Below are positions 1 to 10,667 of a stretch of DNA of 64,000 nt, piece after piece. Under the pieces are notes generated by a model. It saw only the letters and a program-made list of their open reading frames with translations, had not been told where the DNA came from and did not search any database. Within the stretch, counting starts at the first letter, position 1; each line of letters starts with the position of its first letter. Source of the stretch: Acanthosepion pharaonis. Taxonomy: Eukaryota; Mollusca; Cephalopoda; Sepiida; Sepiidae. Position numbers and translations under genes: made by a program. Location: assembly GCA_903632075.3 (NCBI GenBank), contig CAHIKZ030000026.1:1282501-1346500 (forward strand). Reading direction: 5' to 3'.

Positions 1-84
1 AGTGCTACTCAAGTTATGCTTTTCTTCACTCTCTGGTCATCAAATTGAGATCAAAGTGTAGTATCTGTCTTCCTCATTTCTAAT

Positions 85-330
85 GATAATGGTAATATTA
101 GCCGTTTCCTTATAAAGAAACATTCGTCAATCATTGGCCAATCAGGTTGTACTACTGTCGGTTGAAATGTATAATTTTCTCTTAATTTTTTCAGGAAAAT
201 AAGTTTCCTGAGCTGGTGTTTCCAGTATTGATGGGGGGTTTCCTTCCTAGCTTTTTATTTGAAGTAATGTGGAATCTCAACACCATGGTTATGGCATTAT
301 TTTCTCTTTGCGCTATATGTGAAAACCATT
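85..330 (+). repeat. Dispersed repeat, copy 1 of 3
   Basis: About 230 bp that recurs in the same orientation near 23,500-23,715 and 31,540-31,745. The copies share a run beginning near CATTCATTGACC, a GAAATTTATAAAAT-like stretch and a later TAGTGTGGAA block. No coding frame or terminal repeat is visible. Three diverged same-strand copies imply a mobile family, but I cannot name it. Confidence 0.5.
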
Positions 331-394
331 TTAGCTGTTGCCATGTTTGACTTCATGCCGAGTTCGTTGCTATCACTTTTTATGAGGCTATATC

Positions 395-1062
395 TTACTT
401 ATTATAAAACCCAGGTTGTGTGTGTGTGTGTATGTGTCTGTACGTTTATATATTGGATCGGATTTCCTACATTTTTCAACCAATTTCAACAAAACTTCAG
501 AGGACTGCGTAAAATTACCTTGCGGTGGTTCTGACAGTGCCAAAAATTGGAAAAACACAATTGTTTTTGCATGAAATCAATTTGAAAACACGAATAAGAG
601 GCATTGCGAGAATGAAAGGGGGACAACTCATATCGAGTTATACTTATTATAAAACCCAGGTTGTTTGTGTGTGTGTTCATTTATATATGGGATCGGATTT
701 CCTACATTTTTCAACCGATTTCAACAAAACTTCACTTTCTTTTTGGCAGGTAGTGTTTCTTATTGTCTTGCACACTTTTTTCTTTATTTTTACATTCAAA
801 ATGCTTTAAAAATTCCATTTGCAAGACAATTGTTTATAATAAAATTTTATTCAATCGGTAGACTCATGACGATTGAAAACAATGTTTTTGTTTGAGTTTG
901 GGTTTGACCAATTCGTAAAAAAAACAACTAATTAAGACATGCGTGTCCGTCAACCTTAAACAATAATCTTTGTCAATTTTATTTTTCAGTCTTTATGATG
1001 GTTGGTACTTGATCTATCTCTTACTGTTACATCCCCAAGCAACGCCGGGCGCTACTGCTAGT
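395..1062 (+). mobile_element. Possible non-autonomous Helitron 3' part
   Basis: Two direct copies of a roughly 100-bp block (395-499 and 641-733) share AAAACCCAGGTTGT, a TG-rich stretch and GGATCGGATTTCCTACATTT. The region ends at 1058-1061 with CTAG followed by T, just after a short palindromic GC run (AACGCCGGGCG). Helitrons end in a small hairpin plus CTRR inserted before T, so the terminus fits, but no Rep/helicase frame or 5' TC end is established. Short frames here are low-complexity translations. Confidence 0.35.
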
Positions 1063-1304
1063 ATATTTATATAATGTGCACGGTATAGCGGTTATCGAGT
1101 GGCGGGTCAGCTTCTAATTCCAGTAGAACCCTTTCGCCCAGATGCACTTGAGAAAGTAAAGAACCATATCTGTTGTTCCCCCAACTAGTGGTTAATCGCA
1201 AGGTTGATGGGACTTTCTAGATTTGATTGCGAGCTAGTCTAGGAGAAGATAAAATTAGAATCGTAAACCCTATGTGTCACAGAAACCGCAGCAGTAATCA
1301 TAGC

Positions 1305-1370
1305 ATAGTGAGTCTGTGGCCCTAGTGTGGTGAGTCTGTGGCCCTAGCGTGGTGAGAATGTGGCCCTATG
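1305..1370 (+). repeat. 22-bp tandem repeat, three units
   Basis: Three head-to-tail units of period 22 share GTGAGTCTGTGGCCCTAG, with GAATG replacing GTCTG in the last. Surrounding 1,063-1,590 shows no recognisable gene. Confidence 0.8.
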
Positions 1371-1589
1371 CTCTACCGGTTTTACACTTTTAATGAAGAG
1401 ATATATATATTTATAGAATTCCAACTCAAAAGTGAGTAAAAGGAAAAAACAAAAACTTAAATGATTCCTGAAGAAAAACCGAAAAGTTCTTAGTCTGACC
1501 AAATATAAAAATATCAATTTTGTTAAGAGATTGAGAAGAGCCCGCCGTTTGTGGAAAATTGATCAGATAAGGGAGACAACGGATTTGGC

Positions 1590-1935
1590 GAATAATAATG
1601 ATAATAATAATGATGATGATGATGATGTTAATAATAATAATAATAATAATGATGATGATGATGATGTTAATAATAATGATGATGATGATGATGTTAATAA
1701 TAATAATGATGATGTTAATAATAATAATGATGATGATAATGATGTTAATAATAATAATAATAATGATGATGATGATGATGTTAATAATAATAATAATGAT
1801 GATGATGATGATGTTAATAATAATAATGATGATGTTAATAATAATAATAATGATGATGTTAATGATGTTAATAATAATAATAATAATAATGATGATGATG
1901 ATGATGTTAATAATAATAATAATGATGATGATGAT

Positions 1936-1970
<35 letters not shown>

Positions 1971-2012
1971 TGATGATGATGATGATGTTAATAATAATAA
2001 TAATAATGTAGT
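1590..2012 (+). repeat. Compound AAT/GAT trinucleotide array
   Basis: About 420 bp of blocks of (AAT)n alternating with (GAT)n, mostly joined by a single GTT codon-sized step. It is open in several frames on both strands (Asn/Asp, Ile/Met, Ser/Leu runs), which is expected of a stop-free triplet repeat and not evidence of a gene. It directly abuts an R4/Dong-like LINE fragment whose relatives in this window end in (AAT)n, so it may be an expanded LINE tail or target. Confidence 0.9.
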
Positions 2013-2480
2013 CAAATCCCATACTCATCAGTGGTTCCGTTGTGCAGGGTTAAAAACTGAAACCGAATGTTTTATTCTTGCTGCATCAGACAAATTGTTG
2101 CTAACTAGAAATTACCAAGCACACATACTGAAAATTTGTGTTGAACCCAGATGCAGATTCTCTGATAAATATCCAGAAACATTTGACCATCTTGTATTAG
2201 GTTGCACTGTTTTTAGCACCAACTGGATATAAAACTCGACATGATAGAGTGGGCCAATATTTGCGTCGGAACACATGCCACTTATGGCAGTCCCTGCAGA
2301 TTGTAATGTATCTTTGATGATCTTCAAAAAAAAAGCAATCAAAATACAAGGATCCTGAAGTAGAAATCTCAAAAAATGTGGCACATGAGGTCATCAATAA
2401 TTCCAGTTGTAGTTAGAGCACTCGGATTGATTGGAAAATGGCCCGGTCCTCATTGAAGTGATTACTGGTAGCCCATGCCT
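2013..2480 (+). pseudogene. R4/Dong-like LINE, ORF 3' portion
   Basis: Translation gives HQWFRCAGLKTETECFILAA, then a Cys/His segment (C-x4-C...DHLV-x2-C) typical of the zinc knuckle after the reverse transcriptase. Further on, in shifted frames, come AVPADCNVS and KMWHMRSSI-like pieces that belong to the restriction-like endonuclease of R2/R4-superfamily LINEs. Frameshifts near 2,230 and 2,330 inactivate it. Relatives lie at 4,040-5,225 on the minus strand. The R4/Dong assignment is from remembered family resemblance. R2-type elements share the same domain order and cannot be excluded. Confidence 0.6.
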
Positions 2481-2497
2481 TAAGGAAATAGAAAATA

Positions 2498-2985
2498 TTG
2501 TACTTTCAAATCACTGATCTGGCGTCTCGTCTACAGTCACTCTCTCACAGTCGCGACGTCGCCTCTCTCTGTCTTTTCTACAAATACTTCCATGGTAATT
2601 GCTCCGATGAGCTGCATTCACTGGATCCCAGACGTCATGAGTTCAAGCGCCCTACGAGGCTGGCATCCCGCTCCCACCCTTACACTGTAGAAACTTTTAA
2701 ATGTAGACGTCTCTTCTACTCCAATAGCTTCATACCTCGCGCCTCTCGCCTGTGGAACACCCTTCCCAATTACTGTTTCCCTGAGAGCTATAATCTCCAA
2801 CTATTCAAATGGAATGTTAATCGACATCTCCAGTTACTTTGATCTACCCACTATCCTTCTCCTCATCCTTTCTTCTATCACTGCTATCTGCTCTCGCTCC
2901 AAATCTTCTGCAACCCCCTGCATCCTAGTGGCTTCACGCCTTGCTCGGGGCGTAATGCTTAAAAAAATAAAATGTAGAGCTCACA
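2498..2985 (+). pseudogene. Jockey/CR1-like LINE, C-terminal end and 3' tail
   Basis: An open frame of 114 codons (2498-2842) carries DVASLCLFYKYFHGNCS, then THLASRSHPY-like and FYSNSFIPRASRLWNTLP motifs. These are the conserved C-terminal tail of Jockey/CR1-type reverse transcriptase proteins. The 3' untranslated part contains CCTTGCTCGGGGCGTAATGC near 2,940-2,960, a signature shared with copies at 14.3, 15.9, 46.9 and 58.0 kb. The reverse transcriptase catalytic core is absent, so this is a 5'-truncated copy. Confidence 0.75.
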
Positions 2986-3024
2986 CATTACGAAGTGTTT
3001 TATCTATATAAAATATGTGTGATT

Positions 3025-3387
3025 TTTTTTTTTTTTTTACAAAAATGATCAGTGGAAAATATCGTGAAACCATTTCCGACCATAGATCTCTGGATGGGAC
3101 CCCGAATCAAATCAGTATACACCAGAATTATTATTATTATTAATAATAATAATAATAATTTTTTACAACAGTGATCAGTGGATAATGTCACGAAGCCATT
3201 TCTGACCATAGGTCTCTGGTTGGTACCCGGAATGAAAGCGGTATACACCAGAAACCAAAGGAAACAATAATAATAATAATAATATTTTTACAAAAATGAT
3301 CAGTGGAAAATGTCATGAAGCCATTTCTGACCTTAGATCTCTGGTTGGGACCCGCAAGAAAATGTGTATACAGCGGAAACCCAAGGA

Positions 3388-3427
<40 letters not shown>
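3025..3427 (+). repeat. Three tandem R4/Dong-like LINE 3' tails
   Basis: Three roughly 130-bp units each run from ACAAAAATGATCAGTGG through TGGTTGGGACCCG and GTATACACCAGAAA to an (AAT)n or mixed AT tract. The same sequence is the 3' flank of the minus-strand LINE fragments at 4,320-4,400 and 4,845-4,950, so the unit is a LINE 3' UTR amplified with its trinucleotide tail. Confidence 0.7.
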
Positions 3428-3428
<1 letters not shown>

Positions 3429-3740
3429 CGGAGCGGCCATTTATATTTTTAAAGCTTTAAGAAGCGTCTCACATCGAGAAAACATGTTTATGCTTTTAAC
3501 TATTCTCGTTGATTGGGTAATTCTTTTATTTTACAGTTATATCCGTGTCAGGGAATGAATAAATTTTAAGGTCAAATAGTTTTTTTTTATATGTGTCTTT
3601 GTCTCAGACACAGCTTGGTTTTATAAGTAACTAAACAATTGCTATTCTTTTCTTTTATTCTCTTTGTTTCTCTTTTGTGTTGATTGAATCTATCGACCAC
3701 AGTTATTTATACGAAATAAAACTATTTTCAAACGTCAGCA
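3428..3740. other. Unassigned AT-rich sequence
   Basis: No recognisable gene or repeat. One short open frame (3364-3558) begins inside the AAT tract and has no familiar motif. Confidence 0.4.
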
Positions 3741-3779
3741 AAGTGTTAGAGTGAGTCATGAATAATTTCCGTTTTGTAT

Positions 3780-3960
3780 ATCAACGATCCGCATTTTCCC
3801 ATTCGCTAAGAGCTTACGGAACATGTGGTAGAATATGGCGCGTCTAATATCATAGCTAATTCTCGAGTACTCTTCTGTGGAGTGCTTTCAAGGAAGCATT
3901 TTAGAGCTTCATCATAAAAGTCGAGATAAACGTCTGGGTTTAGGCTCATCATCCAAAGAC
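3780..3960 (-). pseudogene. Mariner-type transposase N-terminal relic
   Basis: The minus strand reads PQKSTRELAMILDAPYSTT, a stop, then MGK. This matches the helix-turn-helix segment of mariner transposases (QSTRELA...LD...T...MGK). Another frame just upstream gives LDDEPKPRRLSRLL, which fits the preceding linker. At least one frameshift and one stop are present and no catalytic domain follows. Confidence 0.4.
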
Positions 3961-4039
3961 GTTTCTCCGGAACGAAACCTTACATACCAATTTCATACTT
4001 TATAACTCCTTGACTATAGGAGACGCAGTTAAGTAATGG

Positions 4040-4312
4040 ATTGTGGCTCCAACTGCGGAATCGGAGAGCCAACTTCGAATTCTTCACATTCAATTTTAAC
4101 ACTGTACAACCTGATACAAGATGGTCAATTGTTTCTGGATATTTATCACAGGACATGTATTTGGGGTTAACACAATTTTTCAGTATATGTGATTAGTAAT
4201 TTCTAATTAGCAAACATTGGTCCTGTGCAGCAAGAATAAAACCTTCAGTTTCAGCTTTTAACGCTGCACTACGTAACCACTGATAGGTACTAGGCTTGTC
4301 AACATCAATACC
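4040..4312 (-). pseudogene. R4/Dong-like LINE fragment, zinc-knuckle part
   Basis: The minus strand encodes TYQWLRSAALKAETEGFILA and AQDQCLLIRNY, a stop, then a Cys-rich piece with DKYPETIDHLVSGC. It is collinear with the plus-strand fragment at 2,040-2,215. It lies downstream of an endonuclease fragment on the same strand, the reverse of the normal protein order, so a second element copy or a rearrangement is implied. Confidence 0.6.
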
Positions 4313-4317
4313 GATGT

Positions 4318-4800
4318 TATTATTTTATTTCCTTTGATTTCTGCTGTATATTCATTTCTTTCCGTGTACCGACCGGAGACCTATTGTCAGAAATACCTTC
4401 GTGACATTTTTCATTTAGGAAAAAAATCGCTCTTATTTTACATAGATAAAGCCCTTCGTGAGCTGTAGGATGAACTTGTGAGAACAATTTTTTGTATAAG
4501 ATATGTGCTACCAGAAATCCCTTCAATGAGTCTATTGGAATTGTTCCAATCAATCCGAAGGCTCTATCTACAACTGGAATTGTTGATGTCCTCATATGCC
4601 ACATTTTTGTGATTAGGATTTCAAGGTCATTATATTTTGATAGTTTTTTGGAGACCATGAAAGATACACTGCAGTCTGCAAAGACTGCTACGTTAATAGG
4701 AAGGCATATTTTGTCTTTGCAGTCTCTAATCACGATGTCAGGGCGATTAGTTCTGTCTGTGTGTATTGTAAAGTCCTATGAAATTGTTACAGGTCCTACC
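4318..4800 (-). pseudogene. R4/Dong-like LINE fragment, restriction-like endonuclease
   Basis: The minus-strand frame (4320-4733, extending upstream in frame) contains TDRTNRPDIVIRD, then INVAVFADC, LSKYNDLEI, KMWHMRTSTIPVV and FGLIG. RPD followed by ID-x-AVP is the PD-(D/E)xK nuclease signature of R2/R4-type LINEs. Here the second acidic residue is Asn (INVAVF), which should abolish cleavage. The 3' part contains the shared tail CTTTCCGTGTACCGACC at 4,357-4,373. Confidence 0.6.
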
Positions 4801-4844
4801 TCCGTAATCGGGTCTGGGTGGTGTTTTTGCTATTAGTATTATTA

Positions 4845-5225
4845 TCATTATTTTTATTTTCTTTGATTTCTGGCGTTTACACATTTCTTTCCGGGTCCCG
4901 CCCAGGGACCTAAGGTTAGAAATGGCATCATGACACTTTCCACTGACAAAAAAAAATTAAATTACATAGATAAAGCCCTTCGTAAGGTGTGGGCTGTACT
5001 TGTCAGAACAATTTTTGTGTCTCCTTGAGGCATGGACTTCCAGGAATCCTTCAATTAGTCTACTGCAATCTTTTCCAACCAGTCCTAGGGCTCCAACTAC
5101 AACAGGGATTGTTGATGTTCCCATATGCCACATTTTCGAGATTTCTATTTCAAGGTCCTTGTACTTTGACAACTTTTTGAATATCTTCAAAGATACATTG
5201 CAGTCAGCAGGGACTGCCATTATTC
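4845..5225 (-). pseudogene. R4/Dong-like LINE fragment, second endonuclease copy
   Basis: The minus-strand frame 4957-5220 reads MAVPADCNVSLKIFKKLSKY, then DLEIEISKMWHMGTSTIPVV, GALGLVGKDC and HLTKGFIYVI. It resembles the 4,318-4,800 fragment and is followed by the same 3' tail (CTTTCCGGGTCCCGCC at 4,888-4,903) and AAT-rich end. The N-terminal part with RPD is missing. Two successive endonuclease ends on one strand show separate insertions or local duplication. Confidence 0.6.
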
Positions 5226-5430
5226 GTCACTTCCGTTATCTTTCTTGGAAAAGGTATAAACCCAACTCCTCTCCCCCAAGCTATGGATAAATAGTAGGAC
5301 AGACTGGGTTCTATAGCCTTGGATGGTAATCGATCTACCGCAGAAAGAAACAGCAACCTACTGCTGCAAAGATTTGACTCTAAAGAGACAAGGTCGCCCC
5401 AAAGCGTATCACGTATGGCACTTAACTGAC
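5225..5430 (+). repeat. SINE-tail-like repeat
   Basis: Contains GGAAAAGGTATAAACCCAAC followed by a CTCTCCCCCAAGCTATGG run. The same tail occurs in minus orientation at 35,985-36,080, 50,350-50,600 and 54,165-54,290, where it follows tRNA-like promoter boxes. A further block, GGTTCTATAGCCTTGGATGG, recurs at 6,208-6,230. No A/B box is visible in this copy. Confidence 0.4.
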
Positions 5431-5974
5431 TGACTATAAACACTATTTATTTTTCTAGATGCTTTATTAACATTATCCATTACATACTCTTGGAGAACCT
5501 TTATATTATGTAACGTAAATACATTTCCAGTCACTCCATTATTCCACAGTGTACGCTGCTATTGCAATAAAAACTAAAGTAAACAAATTCACAAGCCGTA
5601 CGAATGCACGTATAATCACAAATAAGTACATTTAATAATCACAATCAACAGTAAATAATCAATGTCTGAATACAAATTACACTAAGTAACGAACAGTAAA
5701 TAATAAGTTAAAAGTTAACAACACTATACAATACGTATGAAATAATCCCATTCTGGCCCATAATATTTTCTACTCGATAACCTTTAGAATAATTTCTAAT
5801 ATAATCGCTCCTTCCTTTCCAATAACCGTTACGATAACAAAATAAACCGTAAATAATTGACCTTTCTACCCATTATCACTGGTTGACCAGAATATACAAA
5901 TAATCGAACCACCACTTAACACACATGGCCTGAAGATTACGTTCAAGCAAGAAACAGACTGTCGACACTCAGTT
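5431..5974. other. Unassigned AT-rich sequence
   Basis: No open frame or repeat that I can name. Confidence 0.4.
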
Positions 5975-6060
5975 TTGTTCTCCATGTCCACTCATATTTA
6001 TATACGCTCTATGCCTGATATTAAGCATAAATATAGCATACTTTTTAAAACTATAATTGT

Positions 6061-6111
<51 letters not shown>

Positions 6112-6125
6112 GTGTATTTATATAA

Positions 6126-6157
<32 letters not shown>

Positions 6158-6202
6158 TCTATATATATATAAGTGTGCGTGTGTGTGTGTGTGTGTGTGT
6201 GA
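5975..6202 (-). repeat. Penelope-associated flank with (TA)n and (TG)n
   Basis: The block TCCACTCATATTTATATACG...CATAAATATAGCATAC precedes a 46-bp (TA) tract and TG tracts. The same block lies next to hairpins at 41,266-41,340 and 47,941-48,028, so this is a third, truncated copy of that terminal module. Confidence 0.5.
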
Positions 6203-6344
6203 CTGTGTTCTATACCCTTGGATGGCAACTGGTCTAGAAGAAGGACAACTCTGAATTCAAAACTTGCGGAGGGTTGTTTGGGGACCTTGTGGCACGTAGT
6301 GCATCAGGTCTCCTTATTTGGCCCCTCAAAAAGTGTGGAGGGTT

Positions 6345-6519
6345 CTGCACAAAAACTTCATTTATTGGTTATTGAAATTTATTCCGTATATAAAAATCCT
6401 ATACTTGGATATTAGCTCCTATTACTGTCGGGCACTGTCTATTCTATTCTTATACATAGCACTCTTTTAAGAATCGTATTTGTTGGTTATTGGAATTTAT
6501 TCCGTATATACCAATCCTA

Positions 6520-6583
<64 letters not shown>
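6345..6583. repeat. Direct repeats plus (TA)n
   Basis: TTGGTTATTGAAATTTATTC (6,363-6,382) and a near copy at 6,483-6,502 are direct repeats of about 45 bp, the second running into a 61-bp (TA) tract. The same sequence followed by (TA)n occurs at 51,815-51,935. Confidence 0.6.
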
Positions 6584-6588
<5 letters not shown>

Positions 6589-6639
6589 TGCAATGAGTAA
6601 ATTGTCCGCAATTTATATTTTTAATTTCCTGCAATTTTG

Positions 6640-7285
6640 TCGACTGCACAGTATATTAGAATCAATTGGGCGCCCTCTGTGAGAAAGAGAGCCCTGGGAC
6701 ACAATTCACTTGAACAAAAATTTGAAAACGGCATGCTGTACAGCTTGACATTCGCTCCGGAAGATTCAATAAGAACATTTTAGATTGTTTGGGAGTTAAT
6801 CTCAGGACAGTGCAGAGAATTCGGAAAGAGTTTGATGAGTCTAATGGAGATTACGAAGGTGTTCAGATTAATCACTAGTGATGACGACCTTATGCTTCTA
6901 TTCATCTTCCTACAGAGCCTCAGACTCAACACGGAGACCTTCAGAATGTAGTGCTGCTCTGGTTCCCGAAAATGGCTGCTGGAAGACTATGTGTCTAGCA
7001 AGAGGGCAATGCAATATGCCACACAAACAGGGGAAACCAGTCATGGCCATCAGACAATTTCTGCGAGCACATCACTCTTTACGTCTGGCCACCTAACTCC
7101 CCAGAATACAACTCCCTTGATTATTATACGTGGGGCGCAGTTGAGTGAAAGACCAACAAAACGAACTGGAGGTAAGGGTCATGGCAGCATTCATTAACTT
7201 AAACAAGAAGACCGTCCAGAATAGATTCAGGAGATTCTAAAGTTGTCTGAAGCCAATGGCGATTTTATTGAATAAATTTACACGA
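6640..7285 (+). pseudogene. Tc1/mariner-superfamily transposase relic (maT-like)
   Basis: The clearest piece, near 7,080-7,160, reads VWPPNSPEYNSLDYYTWGAV, a stop, then KTNKT. This corresponds to the third catalytic block of maT/Tc1-type transposases (NSPD-x-NPLDYY-x-WG-x-VE). An upstream piece, NLRTVQRIRKEFDE at about 6,800-6,845, resembles the N-terminal helix-turn-helix region. Many stops and frameshifts separate the two and no terminal inverted repeats were found. Confidence 0.5.
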
Positions 7286-7600
7286 TAATATTATAAAAAC
7301 AAAATTTCAGTAATAGTGTATGTGAGTGAGAAACAAGGGTGAAAAGGAAATGTATGAAAGCTCTAGAGAGAGGTGTAACGGAAGAAAAAACAGGAAAGAC
7401 CTTAAGGTGAGGGTGAGGAATAAAATTTATACCCGGAGTTATGTTTTGTGTTTCCTTTCGAATTTGTAGGTCTGATGAATTGTATCGTGATTACGATTCC
7501 AATGTAATAAATTATAACTATGGGATATTAGTGTTTGAGCCTTTTATATTGTATTCTTACTCTGTACTGTACATTAAACCCTACCTGGATATTATCCTCT
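7286..7600. other. Unassigned AT-rich sequence
   Basis: Nothing recognisable. It leads into the composite TA array. Confidence 0.4.
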
Positions 7601-7661
7601 TGGATATATATATATATATATATATAAGTATGTATAGTGACCACTAATATTGTCAATATAA

Positions 7662-7734
<73 letters not shown>

Positions 7735-7752
7735 AGTGACCACTAATATTGT

Positions 7753-7800
<48 letters not shown>

Positions 7801-7837
7801 ATGTATGTATGTATAGTGACCACTAATATTGTCAATA

Positions 7838-7897
<60 letters not shown>

Positions 7898-7945
7898 CAT
7901 GTATGTATAGTGACCACTAATATTGTCAAATATATGTATATATAC

Positions 7946-7976
<31 letters not shown>

Positions 7977-7994
7977 TGTATAGTGACCACTAAT

Positions 7995-8046
<52 letters not shown>
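7600..8046. repeat. Composite (TA)n array with recurring 26-bp core
   Basis: Five TA tracts are separated by a conserved core, TATAGTGACCACTAATATTG, usually followed by TCAA (near 7,632, 7,733, 7,815, 7,909 and 7,979). GTATGTATGTA steps precede some cores. The spacing of roughly 70-100 bp varies with TA length. The frames through it are alternating Tyr/Ile. Confidence 0.85.
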
Positions 8047-8049
<3 letters not shown>

Positions 8050-8923
8050 TATAAATTTACTAATTTAAGAATATGGTTTCATCGTTACACAGGAATAACT
8101 ATGCCTCAAAAACAGAAACTAAAAACTTCAAATTCAATTGTAGAATTAAATTAAATTAAATTCCCTACTCCTGTTTCATTTTGAAATTTTACTGAGTGTT
8201 ATAAGCCCATACATTCACAATATTAGTTTCTAAGAATACGGAGAAATCCTGTCATTTTAACAAGAAGCGGTAGGGTATTCACTTTCACTGACAACTATTG
8301 TATCAAAATGTGAGTTATTTCCAAAAAGCGGTTAAGTCAAGGTAGGGTAGGAGCGCCTTTTTCAACAAATTATAACATCCGTTCAACGCATGTCGTCTGG
8401 TCTTTTACAACGGCAAAACTTTTTCGGCACTTTTGTTTCGCCGTTAAATTTATACTTGTATATATAAAGATTTTTTTTGAAAGGGTTGTTTGTATATGAA
8501 TACGTTGTATTGAACTACAATTTTAAAATATTATTCTTAATTTTGATTACTAATAGACTAAACTTCTTTTAAAACAAATAAATGTAATAGAATTACTGAA
8601 ATTATTTAAAAATTATTATTAAATGTCAAATATAAATATATATAATTCATTTATCAGCTTCTTTATTAAAAATTATTTAAGGAAAATTTTTGACTATGTC
8701 AGCAAAGAATGGCTATTTCATTTCTTTGATTAAGTAAATTTTTATTTTTTTATAAATCTAGTAATATATAGTTTCTCATGTATGGGTCATTTTATAACCT
8801 ACATATTATAGCTTTTCTTATTAATTTCCATTTCACAGCAGATGTTTTATTGTGTTTTTTTATGTGCTGTTTTGTAAAAATAAAAATATTAATAAGAACG
8901 CTGGATTATATATCTTACTGTTC

Positions 8924-8927
<4 letters not shown>
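8047..8927. other. Unassigned AT-rich sequence
   Basis: No recognisable element. The open frame 8778-9056 is partly translated (TA)n. Confidence 0.4.

Positions 8928-8975
<48 letters not shown>
8928..8975. repeat. (TA)n microsatellite
   Basis: About 48 bp of alternating TA adjoining the 3' flank of a minus-strand Penelope relic. Confidence 0.9.
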
Positions 8976-8977
<2 letters not shown>

Positions 8978-8984
8978 CATCTTT

Positions 8985-9570
8985 TCATTCATACACGTTT
9001 CATTAAATAATATAGACAAGTGTTGTCTATTTATTTTATGTAAATTTTTTTCGTAACATCTGATAAGTTTAATAACATTATCGTTGAACGAAGAAAGAAA
9101 TTCACAATAGTGATCCATATTTTTTTAATACAATCTAAGCTTTCGGCTTACTTAAGCCATTATCAAAGATGTCAATTACAAAATATTAAACAATATACGT
9201 GACAAGACAGTGATGATAGTCTGTCAATGTTTACATAGATTATTTTTAAGCAACGATAAACACGCGCATATAAGACGCTAGAAACGAAAATCGCACCGCA
9301 TCTCATGACGTCACACCTCACGAGAGTGAATTGTAGAAGTATGAAATATGGAAAGCCGTTGGTTTAAATCATTGGCTTCTGTTACCAATTATAGACATTT
9401 AAGAATATTTGTAGAGATGCCATAATTGATTTTGTTTAGGTTGGGTTTCAACTGTTTGATTTATAATGCTTCAAGGATTTTTAGTTTTTGTCTATTGTTT
9501 TCATGTCGAAGTATAATTGTGTTTTCGACAAGTATTTTACGGAATTGTGTGTGCAGGCATGTTGTTTTAA
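8985..9570 (-). pseudogene. Penelope-like element family 2, C-terminal relic
   Basis: Minus-strand translation near 9,570-9,380 gives HTQFRKILVENTIILRHEN, QKLKILEAL, a stop, then KPNLNKINY. This is the segment downstream of the GIY-YIG nuclease in Penelope-like proteins and aligns with the plus-strand copy at 21,590-21,870. The 3' flank has a GATAATGGC...GCCGAAAGC hairpin (9,131-9,165), also present in the copies at 21.95 and 39.77 kb. Stops show it is dead. The upstream reverse transcriptase is missing. Confidence 0.6.
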
Positions 9571-9605
9571 ATGCCTAAAATGTGATATATAGAAAGACAT
9601 TATGT

Positions 9606-10070
9606 TTATACGTTCTTTTTATAGATACAAGTATTTAAGTAAATGCTCTGTTTATAATAAACAGTATTAACGACTTTTACCGGCCTGAATATCCGAAAAA
9701 TTTTCATAGAAAATATGCGTCTTCCGACAGGAATCGAACCTGTATCCTATACAGCACCGTCATATAGACTGCCGTGCTTTTACCGATTGAGCCACAGAGG
9801 AGGGTTTCGGTTAGCAAGGTCGATTTTACTGTTTTTAAACTACAGTTCACCATGATTTTCTCTCGTACGTTCATATCTACTCGATGCGTATCTAAATGTA
9901 AACAAATGACGTTACACATTATGAAATGGACAAACTCCGACAATTATTTTAAGACATTTCTTATGTTTATAGATTCTTTTTATAGATACAAATATTTAAG
10001 TAAACGCCCCGCTTATAAATAAACAGTATTAATGACATTTACCCGCCTGAAAGTCCGGAAAATATTCATA

Positions 10071-10074
<4 letters not shown>
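9606..10074 (-). mobile_element. tRNA-derived SINE with duplicated tail
   Basis: On the minus strand an A-box-like TGGCTCAATCGG (9,783-9,794) and a B-box GGTTCGATTCC (9,730-9,740) sit about 45 bp apart, as in a tRNA promoter. The tail is GGCCGGTAAAAGTCG...TATCTATAAAAAGAACG. The tail also occurs upstream at 9,967-10,070 as a direct repeat, so two copies are in tandem with one head lost. Related copies form the inverted pair at 51,074-51,510. Octopus genomes are known to carry tRNA-derived SINEs, but I cannot name the family here. Confidence 0.7.

Positions 10075-10138
<64 letters not shown>
10075..10138. repeat. (TA)n microsatellite
   Basis: A 64-bp TA tract between the SINE tail and the next repeat. 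Confidence 0.9.
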
Positions 10139-10139
<1 letters not shown>

Positions 10140-10140
<1 letters not shown>

Positions 10141-10290
10141 TACAAAAAGTTACCGTATCGGACAGAACTTAACCTATCTTCTGCGGGGAACTTTTGAGTG
10201 GGCCTTCGTCATAATAGGTAAGGAGAAGTACATGCGATAGGCAACAATAAACTACAGAAGAACTCACCCTTCTAGGCTTCATCGGATCAG
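10140..10290 (-). repeat. Dispersed repeat with hammerhead-like remnant
   Basis: Shares GATAGGCAACAATAAACTAC-type sequence and its flanks with 40,268-40,420. On the minus strand TCCGATGAAGCCTAGAAGG (10,262-10,285) resembles the better motif at 22,572-22,606 but lacks the GAAAC box, so it looks decayed. Confidence 0.45.
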
Positions 10291-10667
10291 AAAATGAAAG
10301 AGATGTGTGTATGTGCTTTTGTGCGTAGGCTTAAATAATAAATCAGTAGTAATTTTCCCGCTAAGCAGGCGTTTCTCATGCTGAAAGAAAAGAATGAAAA
10401 ACAGTGGAATATCTCTTTCTTTCGTTCTTTTTTTTTTTTTAATGAAACCCAGAAAGGCGAAACACGTAATCAAACCTAGTTTCAATGAAACTGTCTTTCC
10501 ATTTGTCATATTGTTGTAGAGTAGTTTTCACAGTGGAGGCTTGTATTTCAATAAGTCGTCCTAAATTAGGTTCGACGTACAAAACGTTAGGAACTTGAAA
10601 TAAGAGTTAATGACGCAGCAATCTAGTTGTGATGGTTGGTTCTTCAATGTCCGATATCGACTGACTC
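10291..10667. other. Unassigned sequence
   Basis: No recognisable gene. The frame 10279-10509 on the minus strand has no familiar motif. Confidence 0.35.

Noticed and set aside
1426..2232. Long open frames of Asn/Asp, Ile and Ser/Leu over the AAT/GAT array
   Set aside because: They are stop-free translations of a trinucleotide repeat in several frames and on both strands. No unique coding sequence is attached except LINE debris.
9716..9800. A functional tRNA gene
   Set aside because: A and B boxes are present, but no full acceptor stem or plausible anticodon arm is seen and the sequence continues into a repeated tail, so it is a SINE head.
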